This document shows, in pieces, positions 12,331 to 25,541 of a stretch of DNA of 64,000 bases (its first letter is position 1; each line of letters starts with the position of its first letter). Origin of the DNA: Mercenaria mercenaria (taxonomy: Eukaryota > Mollusca > Bivalvia > Venerida > Veneridae); the NCBI RefSeq assembly GCF_021730395.1, contig NC_069369.1, positions 63,639,501 to 63,703,500 on the forward strand, in the 5' to 3' direction. The notes beneath the pieces are model-generated. The model was not told the DNA's origin and did no database searches. It saw only the letters and a program-made list of their open reading frames with translations. The position numbers and the translations under genes are program-made.

Positions 12331-12775
12331 AATTTCTTAATGTCTCAGATTTAAATTATTTGTGTTTGATTTCACAGTAGGGTTGCAGCGGAGGTATATT
12401 GTATTTTATATGTTTTTCTGGATACTGTCTATTTTCCAGAATCATACTTTTCATTACAATTAAACATATCCGCTAGACCCAGGATATTATAGATCTAACA
12501 TATCCGCTATACCCAGGATATTACAGATCTGTAAAAATCTTAAGTTGCCTTGGAAGACTATCAACATCTTTTCTAAACAAAGGAATTACGAATTTTCTAC
12601 ACAATAATAATAATCTTCTGTCAGAAAACCAAACAGGATTAGATGCAAAGTAATCAACACCTGATCACGTGTTTGCTCTTAAAGTTTAGATAGAAAACTT
12701 AAATATTTAATGAAAAAAATATTCTTATTCTACATCGACCCGCCAACATTTCAACATTAAATTCACGAAAAAACT
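12331..12775. other. Non-coding stretch with a ~35-bp tandem duplication
   Basis: AACATATCCGCTAGACCC and its following ~17 bases occur twice in a row (~12,462-12,530). The rest is AT-rich and holds no gene I can support. Confidence 0.5.
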
Positions 12776-15167
12776 TATCTCAAATTCATTTTACCGCTGA
12801 TTAAAATTTAACATCCAGTCTTCGAGGTAGCTGGAATAATAAACTTTCGTCCTCGTCAAAAAAAAAAAATTCAAAAAGTTATCCGTGGAAAATATTGAAC
12901 ATTATTATACCGTTTTCAAAGCCAACATATTTATAATAGTTTTTTTTAAAATAAATTACAAAAAGCAAAGATTTGCTTCTCCTTCTTTGCGCAATACAAA
13001 ACAATTACCCCTTTCATGATGATAAATGAGATCATAGATTACATCAAAAATTGAAAATGGCAAAACAGAGTTATGGGACCTAAGCAGTGAACGATAGTTT
13101 TTCGCTTACTTCGAATCACTTTCCCCTCACCGATGTGGGTACGAGCCTCACTTGGGGCGTAGAATTCTTCATGTGCGGAAGTCATTCAGCAGGCTTACGG
13201 ACGGTCGGTGGTTCTATCCAGGTACCCACTCGTGATGAAATAATACTTAGAAAATAGAAACAGAATTGTAAAGTCGAAAAAGGTGCATAAGTTTGAAAAT
13301 GCTAAATAAAGTTACAAAACCTGTACAGTGCGTGTCAGATTCTCACTGTGAACAAGTGTTTAAAGTTTAAATTCATTCCTGAGATGTCAGCTTACATACA
13401 ACTGTCTTAGTCGAAGAATTGGTATTACTTTGTAAAAATACAAATTGAGCTACGATACATGTTTGTTGCATACCTAATCATCACAGTGAAAACGTATATG
13501 AGTTTCAATCTAGTCTCTTTAGTGGATACTGAGATACCAATATACATTTAAAACTTAACCAGATCGAGACGCCGGCGCACGAGTGGGTGAAATAGCTCTG
13601 CCTTTTCTTCGAATAATAGAACTAAGGTTATATTGTGTATAATTGTTCCTGGTAGCAGCAGCGCCAATCAAAGAGCACAACAGACTACGTTTGCAGAGTT
13701 ACTAATGTCTAAAGAGCGTGGAAAATGAAAGCTCTGTTATAATGGAGATTAACAATTTTTAACAAATCTAGAAACTGATTATTAGTTAAAGTAAATATTT
13801 GAAACTTATATATCTCAATAGTAAACATGGTTGGTTAAAACAAAATTATGTGATGTTAAATTTAAAAACAAAGTATGATACATTTGCTCATTGCTTTTTT
13901 ATTGAAAATCAAAAAGAATATAAGATCATTAACTCAAAATCACAAGGGCTCTAAAATAATCTCACTCCCTAACTAACGTGGACTACGGCTTTTTTTTTGG
14001 TCTCAATGGGATGTTTCAAATATTTAATTTAATTAAACATTTCTTATATATTGACCCTAACTTTTCCGAGTTGACTTTATCCAACACAAAACAAAGAAAT
14101 ATTGCAGAATATCAATTGAATATATTAAACTTTACATGCAGCCAATTAGCTGTTCGTGAAATATTAACATGTAAAGCTGAAATAAATAATACAATACAAT
14201 AATATAAAATAATATCTAATTTACATTTAAAACGATATAAATGTTATTCTATTGTTCAAATAACTGCCCTTCGCACGGAAACGAACATGTATGAAATACA
14301 TGCAAATCAAAACATATTTGTTGGCAGGAAAAATTAAAAAATATTTCTAATTGTAGACAAACAGTCATATTCTTTGCGCTGTATAATATATTTTCACTCA
14401 TGCGAAAACTCGACGGGTCTAATCTTATTATATGATTGAAATCATGGCGTATTAAGTGGAAAATATGTTATTTACTGCATATACATTAAACGCTTTGTTT
14501 AGTTACAAGATTTCATCCACTACAGCTTACAAATATATCAAAATACTGAACACAATTTGTGTTTTTATTTTATTCTACACTGGAAAAAAATTGTAGAGGA
14601 AACATAATTAAAGTTGTTGTTACGATTGACAAACTAACCTGCAAAATGTGGCATAATAATTCTGTTATAAAGGACTTTCAAAAATATGTAGTTTAAACAT
14701 TGTTCCATAATAAAATGGGAAGAACTAAACCTCCTTCTGAAAAGTTTATCTCACCTTCGTGTTCATGTTTAGCTTTTTAAAATCAGCGAAGGTCCGTCTT
14801 TTGGTGACTCTATACTATTTTTTTAAAAGTTATTGTATGTTATAAACATGGCCACTGAGAATTTCACACAGATATTCTCAGGTGACATTTTACAAAATAC
14901 TTTTTAATCATGCTGATTTGTGATTTTAGAAAGAAATTTTCTAAAAATGAATTGTCATCTGATTTGTTTTCAAATGAAGAAACATTTGAGAATGATTTTG
15001 TTGAGGAACAGCTGAATAGTAGTGATGTTGCTTTTAGTAATGTTAATCAACTTGACATTAAATTCACGATCGAAGATGTTATTACTGCTAGTTCTTCCCT
15101 TAAGTGTTGTAAATGTGCTGGAATAGATCAACTTATTTCTGAATTATTTATTGAATGCAAAACCATC
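12776..15167 (+). repeat. Direct repeat, copy 2 (runs into the longer LINE)
   Basis: This is the second copy of 8,967-11,571, with two internal ~95-base deletions relative to copy 1. Unlike copy 1, the LINE-like frame at its right end continues well past the end of the shared part. The left border of the 30-kb duplication (~13,568) lies inside this copy. Confidence 0.85.
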
Positions 15168-16939
15168 TTAGCACCAGTGTTATGTAAACTGTTTATTGAT
15201 AATCATAGTTTTGATACAGGTGCATATCCCGAATCTTGGTGCAAGTGTGTCATTGTCCCCAGAAAGAGTGATCCAAATGACGTGAATAATTATAGGGGCA
15301 TCACTCTCACTAGAATATTTTCAAAATTGTTTCCAATATTGTTAGACATGGGATTGCTCAAATGGGCCGAAAGTAATGAAATGTTGAACGATTTTCAATT
15401 TTGTTTCAGAAAAGACAAAAGAGCTATTGATTGCATATTTGTTTTAAGTTCGATTATCAATAAAATTATGAAACATGAAAAGAAGAAGGTGTATGTATCC
15501 TTTATAGATTTCAGAAAGTGCTTTGATTTATTGTATAGAAATGGAATAGGGCTTAAATCAATAGAGTCAGGCGTGACTTCAAAGTAATTAGAATTTTGCG
15601 TAGTATGTACACTTGTGTAAAATCTTGCGTTAGAGCAAATGGCTCCCTGCCAGACTATTTGGACAGTTTGATGGGCTTAAAACAAGGGGAACCAATCTTA
15701 CCTTTATTGTTTATTTTTTTCGTATGAAAACTTGCAGACTGATTATATTAACACATTTACATTGGAAGAGATACAAATATTTTTACTATTGTTTGCTGAT
15801 GATACAGTATTACTTTCCTATTCCAAGGATGGGTTAAAACCCTCCTTAACAAACTGCATAATTATTGTACAAAATGGGGTATTGTTGTGAATGTTGATTA
15901 AACGGTTGCTATTGGTTTTAAATCCGGAAATATAAATGAAAAGTATGAAGTATATTATAACAATATGTTACTTAAAGATGTTAAGACGTTCACTTATCTT
16001 GGTGTAACATTAAAACGTCCAATGGGAATTTCTACCAAACTCAAAAAGCATTGTCCAATCAGACACTTTACTTTATGAATTCTCTACTTGATGTTATTTC
16101 TTTGAATGTCACAGAAAATATATAATTATTTGATAGACTAAGTATGATTTTACCTATCCTAACATATGGACCGGAGGTATGGGGTTTTGATAAAGCACCT
16201 GACATTGAAAAAGTTCATTTAAAATTTTTGGAACAAGTTTTTGGTGTACGTCAACAGACTACAACATCTACAGTTCTGGGCGAATTTGGAAGATTCCCAT
16301 TATCAATAATACGAAAAGTCAGAATCATTAGATACTGGTACAGAATTATGAAATCCCCCAACTCCCTATTATACAGACTGATGTTCATATAAGATGCAAA
16401 TGGAAATCTGTTGAATGATTGGTCAAAACATATTTAAAAAATTGTTGTCAGACTTAGGTTTTTAATTGTGGAATACTGAAATTATTATAAAGACACGTGT
16501 CTTAAATATTATACAAAGAATATATGATCAACAATTGCAACAATGGTGTGCAGAACTTAGTACCTTCTCTAAAATGGAAAGTTACAGATTAATAAAAAAT
16601 GAATTTTCTCAAGAAAAATATCTAGTTTGTATTAATAATAATTATGAAACATCGTACAGCATTATCAAGATTTAAAAATAGCTATTGAGGAGGGTAAATT
16701 TAGAAATATTGAAAGAAGCCAACGTTTTTGTACTAAATGTTATACGAATCAAGTTGAAACAGAGTATCATTTTATTAGTGTGCCGATTTTATAATGATTT
16801 GAGAAAAACATGTTTACCAAGATATTATTGTACTTAGCCTAATATCAACAAATACAAATCAATAATGAAATCTTCACGGAGAAACGTGATTGTTAATTTA
16901 GCAAAGTTTATATACATGGCGACACAAAAAAGAAATTAG
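14906..16939 (+). mobile_element. Non-LTR retrotransposon (LINE), 5'-truncated, degenerate reverse transcriptase
   Basis: The first frame (14,910-15,587) holds the linker upstream of the RT domain, the motif PRKSDPNDVNNYRGITL and the catalytic-strand motif YVSFIDFRKCFD. In another frame follow GLKQGEPILPLLF (~15,675-15,715) and the active-site box LLFADDTVLL (~15,785-15,815). A later piece (16,144-16,392) has YGPEVWGFDKAP and a tail with CTKCYTNQ...EYHF (~16,730-16,775), ending at TAG 16,937-16,939. No endonuclease domain is seen upstream, so the copy is 5'-truncated, and at least three frame changes break it. The clade is not certain; Jockey/CR1/I-like elements fit. No RNase H domain was noticed. 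Confidence 0.82.
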
Positions 16940-18729
16940 TTAAATTATTTGTTTAATGTTTTGATTATGTATGTATAATTTATGTCAGAGAGATATGTTA
17001 ACATGAAAATTGTTTATACTACACTATTCTGTTCTTGTAATATTGTAGATAAATGTGTAAACATCCATAAAGTTATTTGGCGATGGACACATTTTGCTAT
17101 ATTATCTTCCCTTTTCGATATATTTTTTTTCATTTTGTCCACATAATAATTATGCAATAATTACAGATAATAATTTGAAGAAGAATTGTTTCATAATGAC
17201 AGTTTGCATTCAAGCGAAATGCAGTGACAGAAATAAGATTGTCTTTCAGCACTTTAGAATAACAGACCATTATGTACTTATTTTCTGATTGATATAATTT
17301 AAGGGTGACTTCACTCTTTGTTCACTTTCGCGGCACTCTTACATTTGTCGATTATCCATTTTTGGACGGATTGTCGAAGACAATTCCGTCCAGTGGAACC
17401 ACAATAATATATATACTAATTTCGGCTTAATCGAGTTTTTGATCACCACCATAGATTTCACACTCCGCCGGAAGAAAATAGCTCTCAAATGGCAGCACAT
17501 AGAACAACTGAAATTACCACGCTTCACTGCGCGCTTTAATTGAATACAGAGGATTAGTGTAGTATAAATTCGAGCAGACGATGTGCCCGCTGACCAATAA
17601 ACTAAGCACGCTTTATATACGAGACAGTGTTCTTATCGCTGGATGACGGATTTTTCATTGAAGATTTTACATCAATGGAATTCACAAATAAATTAGCTGT
17701 ACTAAAAATTCAGAATTTAGGGGAAGTAGAAGCTCGGATTTTGTTATTTTTAATCATCACAAAGAAGTGAAATAGAATAATAGCACTTTGATAGATGCTT
17801 AAGATAATCAAAGGAAGTAAAAGACTTTTCCAATGATTTATGATACTTGGAAATTTATTGAGAAAGGAATCTATTATATTGCCGAATACAAGATCACTTA
17901 GCTCTCGGTAAGTCTGTAAAAGTTATTACTATTCTAGAGCAAAATCAAAATATTTCGTGCCCAAATGATTTGGCTATTACAGTATATTTCAATTTGCAAC
18001 ACGATAATCAGTTATGTGTATTCCTTAAAAGTCTGATCGTCCCTGCTATAATTAGTGACTTAAAAATGTGTTTCAGGACTGTTCCCTATGTTATTATAGA
18101 TTGATGTATATTTGCCCAATAGTTATTACAAAATATATGTTTTGTAATTGTGTGTATGTGTCTACATGCAGATCTGTGCAGTCCGATAATGATAGTCTGC
18201 ATTGTTCATATTTAGTCATTAAATTCATAGAAATTTGGCAAGGAAATGGTTACACTGTTGTAAAAAAACAACCTAAAAAGACATTTATTAGTTTAACACT
18301 CCCAACAGAAAATGGACATTGCTGATCTCGGACCTGACAGAATCAGTACATTTCAAGACAATCCGTCCTCTATTATTTACAATGCTTTGATTGACATAGT
18401 AATTGGGGAGTTCAGTCAGTCTAATTTATTATAGTCTGTAGCAGATTTTAATATATCTTTACGCAATTCTGTACTTGGAGCTGGGAGGTACGACAGTTGA
18501 CAGAGCAAGTGAGGTAATTAAATTGTTTTTGGTTGCAGTAACTTTGTCATTTCTTGGTCAAAATTGATGTGATAAGTCGCAAAAATCTTCTGATGATGTA
18601 TAGATATAATTTCATCAAAATCACTGAAATTGTCTTGAAACTAAATTTTCTGTTAATATCGGTAGATTAAAGGATTGTGTAATCATCGTCGTGTTATCTA
18701 TGTGGTTTCAGTTTCACAGCATGATATAA
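16940..18729. other. Non-coding stretch
   Basis: AT-rich. A small hairpin (GGACGGATTGTC / GACAATTCCGTCC, ~17,374-17,401) is visible. Short open frames at 17,094-17,288 and 18,068-18,325 have no recognisable family and no splice support. This stretch has no obvious counterpart in unit 2. Confidence 0.45.
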
Positions 18730-19375
18730 AGTGATGGCATGTTTCGTTTATGATGATGAAGATGATATATTGATGATATGATAATGTTTTTATGATGGTG
18801 ATAATGATGATTGTGGTGGTGGTACGATGATGATGATGATGATATTATGTTGGTACTATGATGACGATGATGTTACTATAATATGGTGATACGTTGTTTA
18901 TGTTTAAACAATCATGTTGATATGATGATGATGGTATGATGATGATGATGCTAAAGGTATGATATGATGACAATATGGCGTTGATAGTACGATTTGTCAA
19001 ACAATTATAATGATATAGTGATGATGATGAAAATGCTATTACATGATGATGCTATGGTGATTACATGTATGATGTTGATGGTAGGTAATGAGAATATGAT
19101 AACGATATTACATGTTGATATAATTTTGATTATGATGATGATATGGTATAATGAATCTGATATGATGATCATGATGGTTTGATGATGATGATGATGATGA
19201 TGACTGTGATATTATGAAATGATAATTGTATGATATCATGTTGGTACATTACTGTACGATGATAACTATGGTGACGCTGTTAATAATAAAAATGGTGATA
19301 TACTCTGATCGCGATATGACAACGATAGTGATATTGATGATGATGATCAGTTATTGATCTGAATATAATTGTGAT
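18730..19375 (+). repeat. Degenerate ATG trinucleotide microsatellite
   Basis: About 640 bases dominated by (ATG)n / (GAT)n with interruptions such as GGTGATAATG and TGTTGGTAC. Met- and Asp-rich frames across it are artefacts of the repeat. The broken LINE copy 1 also ends in ATG repeats at ~11,575-11,605. Confidence 0.9.
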
Positions 19376-20211
19376 AATGCTTCATAATTAGTAATTTGTT
19401 TCAATGTCTTGTAATCATTAAGTATTTCAGTTTGTAAGCGACACTCAGACATTAGGCGGATACATCAGGTAAAATGAATTAAAGTACAAGAAAACATGAC
19501 ATCTAGTTTCAGCTAAAAATAAAAACATGATAAAGGTGTCCATTATTGTAAGACAGAATGCAGATGGAACTTAATTATAAATGGTAAAAAAGCGTCTTGT
19601 TTAAGTCCTGTATCAGTAAAGGTGAGTTATTCCTTTTATTTTCTCTTAAGCACATGTAATTAACATATAAATTTAACAAAGAACTTGAAAATTCAACAAA
19701 TAAAGAACATTTTGTGTGCTGATTGGACGAATTTTATTTCATAAAATATTAGTGGCCCTAGATACACATGCTGCCACATGTGCATTTCGGTAAGGCATAT
19801 AGCAATTTATAGGTTAAAGCAAACAATGAACAATTCGCCTCACTTTCTCATCAGCTGAGAATGGAGAAATATCTGTAGTTTGCCAGTTTCTTGGTTGTCA
19901 GCTTATAACATGGGCTTCCGCGCTCTCTGCGTTGTCTGTATTTTGCTAAGCAATTGGGCTAGCGATTTTTCTTCTGTTCGTATTCATTTCTATAAATTTA
20001 AACATGTTATATGCCATAATATCAATGAAATAAAGTCGCATCCATTTCCAATCTAGCTCTTTGTTTTTGTTGTTTGTGAATGCTAATAAGAATAGTTTAA
20101 GACTATTTGTACTGACGTCGTGCAACGACCGTCATAGATATAATGAAGCTCATACATTCTCTGTGTGTGTTCTATCTTGGTCGAAACCGGTCTGAAGTTG
20201 GTCTATGCATC

Positions 20212-20445
20212 AAGACTTACGCAGCCACCTGCCATTTCTCGAGTCCCGCTTAGGGCGTAGAATTCTTCATGTGAGGAAGCCATCCAGCTGACTTACGGAA
20301 AGTTGGTTCTTTACACAAGTGTCCGCCCGTGATGAAATAAGGAGAGGCACATTTGGTCTTCCTTCTCCATCAGAAGCTGGAAAGTTGCCATATGACCAAT
20401 AATTCTGTCGGTGTTATGTTAAACCGAACAGAAACTAAAACATTA
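20212..20445 (+). repeat. tRNA-derived SINE, second family
   Basis: It shares GGCGTAGAATTCTTCATGTG, the GTGATGAAATAA core and the end GGTGTTATGTTAAACCGAAC with the 9.4-kb copy. The tRNA-like head is weak (CTCGAGTCCCGCTTAGGG). It is not seen in the matching part of unit 2. Confidence 0.7.
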
Positions 20446-20689
20446 ATTCAGGAAGGGCCCTAATGTTTCACCTGTCAACTTTACACTTATAGTGTAGCTG
20501 TATTATACCTATATTATCAGAATAACTTTCATGAACTTCATGTGCGAAAAAATAGGTCACTATTTAGGACTGTGCTGGGTCTTTTAGAACACCAAAATAT
20601 TACCTAAGACTTCACCGCCGTTTGAATACATCTGCGGATGTCTCAAAATTGATATTTTTACTTTTAGCATGTGTAAATGTTGAGTTCTG

Positions 20690-20870
20690 CTCAACCCGGG
20701 GCTAGAGGGCGTGGACGGTAGCATGCATTTCCACTACCGTCCATGAACAGGCTCAATCAAACCGAGCCTGCATCATTTTCATTTTTGTCGTGTTGAGCGA
20801 CCTGTGAAGTTTTCACTTTTCTCTATTTTAGTATTAAACCGGTTTATTTGCAGTTCACTTTCATGGAGTC
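20690..20870. repeat. Dispersed repeat, unclassified
   Basis: A G+C-richer stretch than its surroundings contains GTGGACGGTAGCATGCAT and its near inverse ATGCATTTCCACTACCGTCC, followed by CAAACCGAGCCTGC. The style is that of a common dispersed repeat; relatives of CACGCCCCCTAGCA occur at 29.4, 55.9 and 62.0 kb. Confidence 0.4.
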
Positions 20871-20952
20871 TACCAAACTGTTAAAAAGGCCCAACGAGGT
20901 TCAACATTGTTATAAAATCGTCATATTTTACTGGATACTATAGGAGACAAAT

Positions 20953-21192
20953 ATGATCCAGAACCCTGACAGGGGTCAAGTTGTGACATGCTTTTTCGGA
21001 GAAGTGCCTTTGAATAAATATAGAATTTTAAACCCTAAAATGTCATTCGCAAGAGACTGGCCAAAATTCTTCTTTCATCTTTCTAGAAATGCTGGGGACT
21101 TGTTGCTGTATAAAGCATGTATCAAGAGAATTGAATCTATTAGAAGATCGTCTGATAGCATGGAATGCAAACAATCAAAATTATACCAATAA
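20953..21192 (+). other. Unassigned 79-codon ORF
   Basis: The frame reads from ATG to TAA without repeats, with a basic C-terminal half. It is not present in unit 2 and no family is recognised. It is more likely part of an unclassified insertion than a host gene. Confidence 0.2.
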
Positions 21193-22728
21193 CAACTCGA
21201 ATAAATTCAGTTTTAAATAGGTACTGAAATGTGCAACACTCTTTACGGTACTTTCAAGGCATAGAATTCAACCAATAATGATTGACACTGGATAACTCAA
21301 TGATCCAAAATGTTCGATATTTGGTACGCTATATATAACAAAGATGTAAATTACAATGGGTATGTTTTGAATAAAGCATGTTGTAAATCTGTTGTAGCCA
21401 CGTAAATTTCCATTGTCACATGATATTTGTGACAGCAGATGTAGCGCCAGGAAATATACACGCTGCAGGGAGATAAATATGAATTCATACTCACAACGCA
21501 ATCAGCATCAATCTACAAATCAAGAAGAATTGTGGGGCATTTGGTGCACAACATAGTCCTCTATGTTAGAAATGTAAGTTTTGCCATCAATTTATATAAA
21601 ATAATATTTAGTTGTTCTTTGACTTAACATACGTTGACATTTGAGTAAAAATTCTGATAATGAGTGACCTTATGCCAAAGCATGCAAAATTATATTAGCA
21701 TACCTATATTTGTCATGAACTTGTAAGGGACAACGTGATAAAATATGTTTGTGAATATATTTACATATTAAGCAGATATTGGAAATTAATCTGTGTTTTC
21801 ATTCTTCAGCTTTCGCTTCAAAAGCATCCACCTCTATTATTGTCAAAGCCTGATTTTCTTTTTAAAAAATAAAATAAATAATAATGTTCATTTGCATTAA
21901 AACAAGTCGGGTTCACGACACATATTGTGTGGCATAATACGGGCTCCAATTTCACGACAAAAACTTAAGTAATTATTTGATAAGTCTGTTATTTTAAAAC
22001 CGTACAATTGCTTAGGTTAATGGTATTTAATATAACAATGTATCTATAGCTAAATTATATTATGGTTAGTAGTATTTGTCTGTAATACTTACTTCCGTCA
22101 CGGAAATATGATATTTCTATTTAAACACGATGAAACGAACTTAAGTATTTTCTGTAGTATATTTCTTATTTCTATACTTAGTTTTCTGTAAAATTCAGTA
22201 TTGTTGTGATTTGATCTATAAAATAGTCATATACAGGTCTGATATAGATGAAAAAGTCAACACTGGGGACGCATAAAGGGCAAAGTTAAGCAATAACATA
22301 ACTTTTTTCGTGAAATTGGGGCCAGAGTAAGAATAACTTTTTACCAAGGGAAAATGTTTATGCAGGTCAGCGTTAGTTCAACATCAGTATCATCTGTCTG
22401 GTCGTGACATTTATAATTTCTCCGGTGCAGTTAATTCAGGCACCATAGATACAGTAAATAACATATAAGCGGTGTTCAAATCGTCCAGACCACAGTGTTT
22501 ACATAGTCATGCGTGTATTTACTTTTTGTTTGCCGAAATGTTCTGGTGTATATTTGTTTATCTTGCCTCCTACAAGTTTCTTGCATTTCTATTGGTAAAT
22601 AGATGTCACGTGGAGACAGGATATATTTCAGATATGAATTTTGATTAAAACAAATGGCTGCCGCTTTGTTAATTTACAAAATATTAGATTATAGCATGTA
22701 AGTAAAGGGTAGTCGGTAAGATAAAATC

Positions 22729-22889
22729 GTTACACAGCTTGTTGGTGACAGGATACGGGATATACGCTGTCGAGGAAATCCATATCAGGCTGTCGAGGAA
22801 ATCCATATCAGGCTCGAGCTTGCTCTCGCCTGATATGGATTTCCTCGACAGCGTATATCCCGTATCCTGTCACCAATAAGCTGTGTAAC
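22729..22889. mobile_element. Long perfect palindrome (foldback MITE) with internal 23-bp duplication
   Basis: The left arm GTTACACAGCTTGTTGGTGA... and the right arm ...TCACCAATAAGCTGTGTAAC are reverse complements over ~60 bases with almost no mismatch. In the left arm the 23 bases starting TGTCGAGGAAATCC occur twice in tandem, in the right arm once. The region is missing from the matching place in unit 2 (~51,850), so it was inserted in unit 1 or lost from unit 2. Confidence 0.85.
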
Positions 22890-23966
22890 TAATAATATTT
22901 GTAATACTCCTGTGTCGTCACAGGACACGTGTACTACTTTAAGAAACTGTATAGACGTCATAAATTTTGAATAAATTATTTACTTTTGATTTCTTTTACA
23001 ACAGACCCTCAAATGTTAATGTAAATAAGATTTTCACAATTGTCACTGCTTTATATCTTAATTGTCGGAAAATTTCATTCCCGCATAACGTTTCGAGCTA
23101 AAAGGTAGTACTGTCAACAATCATGAAACATTGGGTATTTCCGCATTCTCCGTATTGCGTAGCATAAGGGCCGAGGTGAGTAGATTGTACTGTAAAGTGC
23201 GAAATATTAGCATGGTTGCAATAATTCATCAGTTAATAAAATATGGGCAGGAGTTCGGATGCGTAATATTTAAATCACGTGTGCGTAGATTATACTTGGC
23301 GTTTCACATTCCATTATAAGCTGGACAGAAAACAAATTTATTGATTTGGACTCTTGAGAGTTCGATTTATAGACTCGTCTGTACTCAGTAGCATGATTTG
23401 ATTTATCTTGTCTAGATAAGAATCCCTACCAGTTACAACTACAAAATATTGCGTGGTGGTTCCGTGATTGCCCGTAATATAAGCATCTTGGATTCAGTAC
23501 TCCCACAATTTTATTTTTTCCTGTTGAAAACAAAACATGAAAACATGTTTTTGTTATATTTATTTCATGATTTTATTGCTATTTTTGTACAGTTACTTAT
23601 GCCGCTTCAAAGGTACTTGTAGTTTCACAAGCTGCGTCAGTGGATTTCTGTGGTCAGAGTTCACAGTTATAATAACGAGCACAAAGATACAGTTATTACT
23701 TATTTTATTTTCACATGTATGCAACATATTGTCTGTGTATTCTTTAAACTATTTTATACTTATTTTGATAAAAGTTATTACATGCAATTTACTTCCATAA
23801 TAATCCATTTTATCCATATCTGTCCTTAACGGTATATGAAATCAAATAATGCAATGTTAAAGATAAAAAGTAATAAAAAAGCATTCCGCATTCTCACCCA
23901 TAAAATGCAAATACACAATGCTTATACTTACCTATTAGTATTGAGCCCATATATTTACCTGAATAA

Positions 23967-24836
23967 GGTTATATACCAATAAAAGAAATTGTTCTTTGTT
24001 TCATATAAAATCCAGCTACTTCAGAACAATTTTGTTACAGTTTCTAGATTTTCACTCCGTCGTAGACCTATTTTCCACAAGATATCCATACATTTGCTTC
24101 AAGAAAACGAAAAGAAAAAGGGGTGTTGAATAGTATGCAGTGAAATGCAAGTCAGCTGAAGTCAGGTACCCTCATATTGCCACATTTCAGGAAGCGGTTC
24201 GCAAAATAAACACCCTACTTTCGTTTTCAAGAAAACAACTCGAAAACATGCGCATATTAGCATGAAAAATGTCCTATTTTATGTAAAATTTATTCCACCA
24301 GTGAAATAATGCCCATTTGGCCCCCGTTTTACGCGCAAATGCGCGAAAAATGGAAAAATTAGGATCTATTTATTAGGGATTTCTTTCGACTACACCACGG
24401 AAGCACATTTTTGACCGAATTACTGCATTATAACCTATTTATAGGTTACATACCAATAAAAGAAATTGTTCTTTGTTTCATATAAAATTCAGCTACTTCA
24501 GAACAATATTGTTACAGTTTCTAGATTTTCACTCCGTCGTAGACCTATTTTCAACAAGATATCCATACATTTGCTTCAAGAAAACGAAAAGAAAAAGGGG
24601 TGTTGAATAGTATGCAGTGAAATGCAAGTCAACTAAAGTCAGGTACCCTCATATTGCCGCATTTCAGAAAGCGGTCCGCAAAATAAACACCCTACTTTCG
24701 TTTTCAAGTAAACAACTCGAAATCATGCGAATATTAGCATGAAAAATGTCCTATTTTAATAAAATATGTAAAATTCATTCCATGAGTGAAATAATGCCCA
24801 TTTGGCCCCCGATTTACGAATTACTGCATTATAACC
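23967..24836 (+). mobile_element. Doubled insertion with GGTTATA/TATAACC ends and ATAA target duplication
   Basis: Copy 1 (23,967-24,435) and copy 2 (~24,444-24,836) are direct repeats starting GGTTA(TA/CA)TACCAATAAAAG and ending TACTGCATTATAACC, with an 8-base spacer. Copy 2 lacks ~75 bases near its right end. The whole is flanked by ATAA (23,963-23,966 and 24,837-24,840), and unit 2 has the undisturbed site CTGAATAAACTG at ~52,809-52,818. It is therefore an insertion younger than the duplication. Confidence 0.85.
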
Positions 24837-25300
24837 ATAAACTGTACTTAATCTTTCTAGTTTGTTAACATTACCTAATAAGAGACTGTTCAGTTAAATA
24901 CAAGTACACAAACGTCGCTGACCTTAAAACTGAACTGTATACTACCTTGTATGTTGTTTCACACTATGCGTTTCTATGCATAAATTATTCTAAATCAGAA
25001 TATGCACCCCTTCAAACTAAACAGCCTCTTTGTTTGAGACAACTTATATTTATATAGGACAAAACGAATTTAAATCTATAATTATTAATATTAATTATAA
25101 ACTATGTGATTCAGTGTTTTGGAATAGTTATTTGGCAAAAGGCATAGAAGTTCATTTCCAAAATATCTTCAATTTTTATGTAGTGTTTCAACTTGAAACG
25201 TTTTGAGTTTGTTTGGGTTTTTTTTTCACGAAAAAATAACGTAAGCTGTTTTATCTTTTTACATTTTAGCATATGAGTACATTGGAACAGGTCAACAGAA

Positions 25301-25541
25301 ATGATAGCAAGTACAGAGTTAGAGATTCGCATGAAACCAAACGAAAGTGAAGATTTGGATGAAAGGTTCTTGAACAATGGTCACGTAAGCTCTAAATCAG
25401 ATGTTGTAGATAATGATCAATTTAATCCGAAGAGGGATCAATGGTCAAGTAAACTGGATTTTATTCTTGCCTGTGTAGGGTGCGCTGTTGGACTTGGCAA
25501 TATTTGGAGATTTCCATACTTGTGCTACAAGAATGGAGGAG
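25301..25541 (+). pseudogene. SLC6 pseudogene exon 1
   Basis: 241 bases, the same length as in unit 2, still open: N-terminus, RDQW gate motif and TM1 with [10 protein letters not shown]. Eleven residues differ from unit 2, all in the N-terminal tail; TM1 is unchanged. Donor GAG|GTATACC. Confidence 0.92.

Larger units (their letters stand above)
19376..25300. other. 5' flank of the unit 1 SLC6 pseudogene
   Basis: Mostly AT-rich non-coding sequence matching unit 2 (45.8-53.3 kb) in blocks. No upstream non-coding exon can be placed with confidence. The insertions in it are listed separately. Confidence 0.5.

Noticed and set aside
18994-19182. Met/Asp-rich open frame
   Set aside because: It is a translation of the ATG microsatellite.
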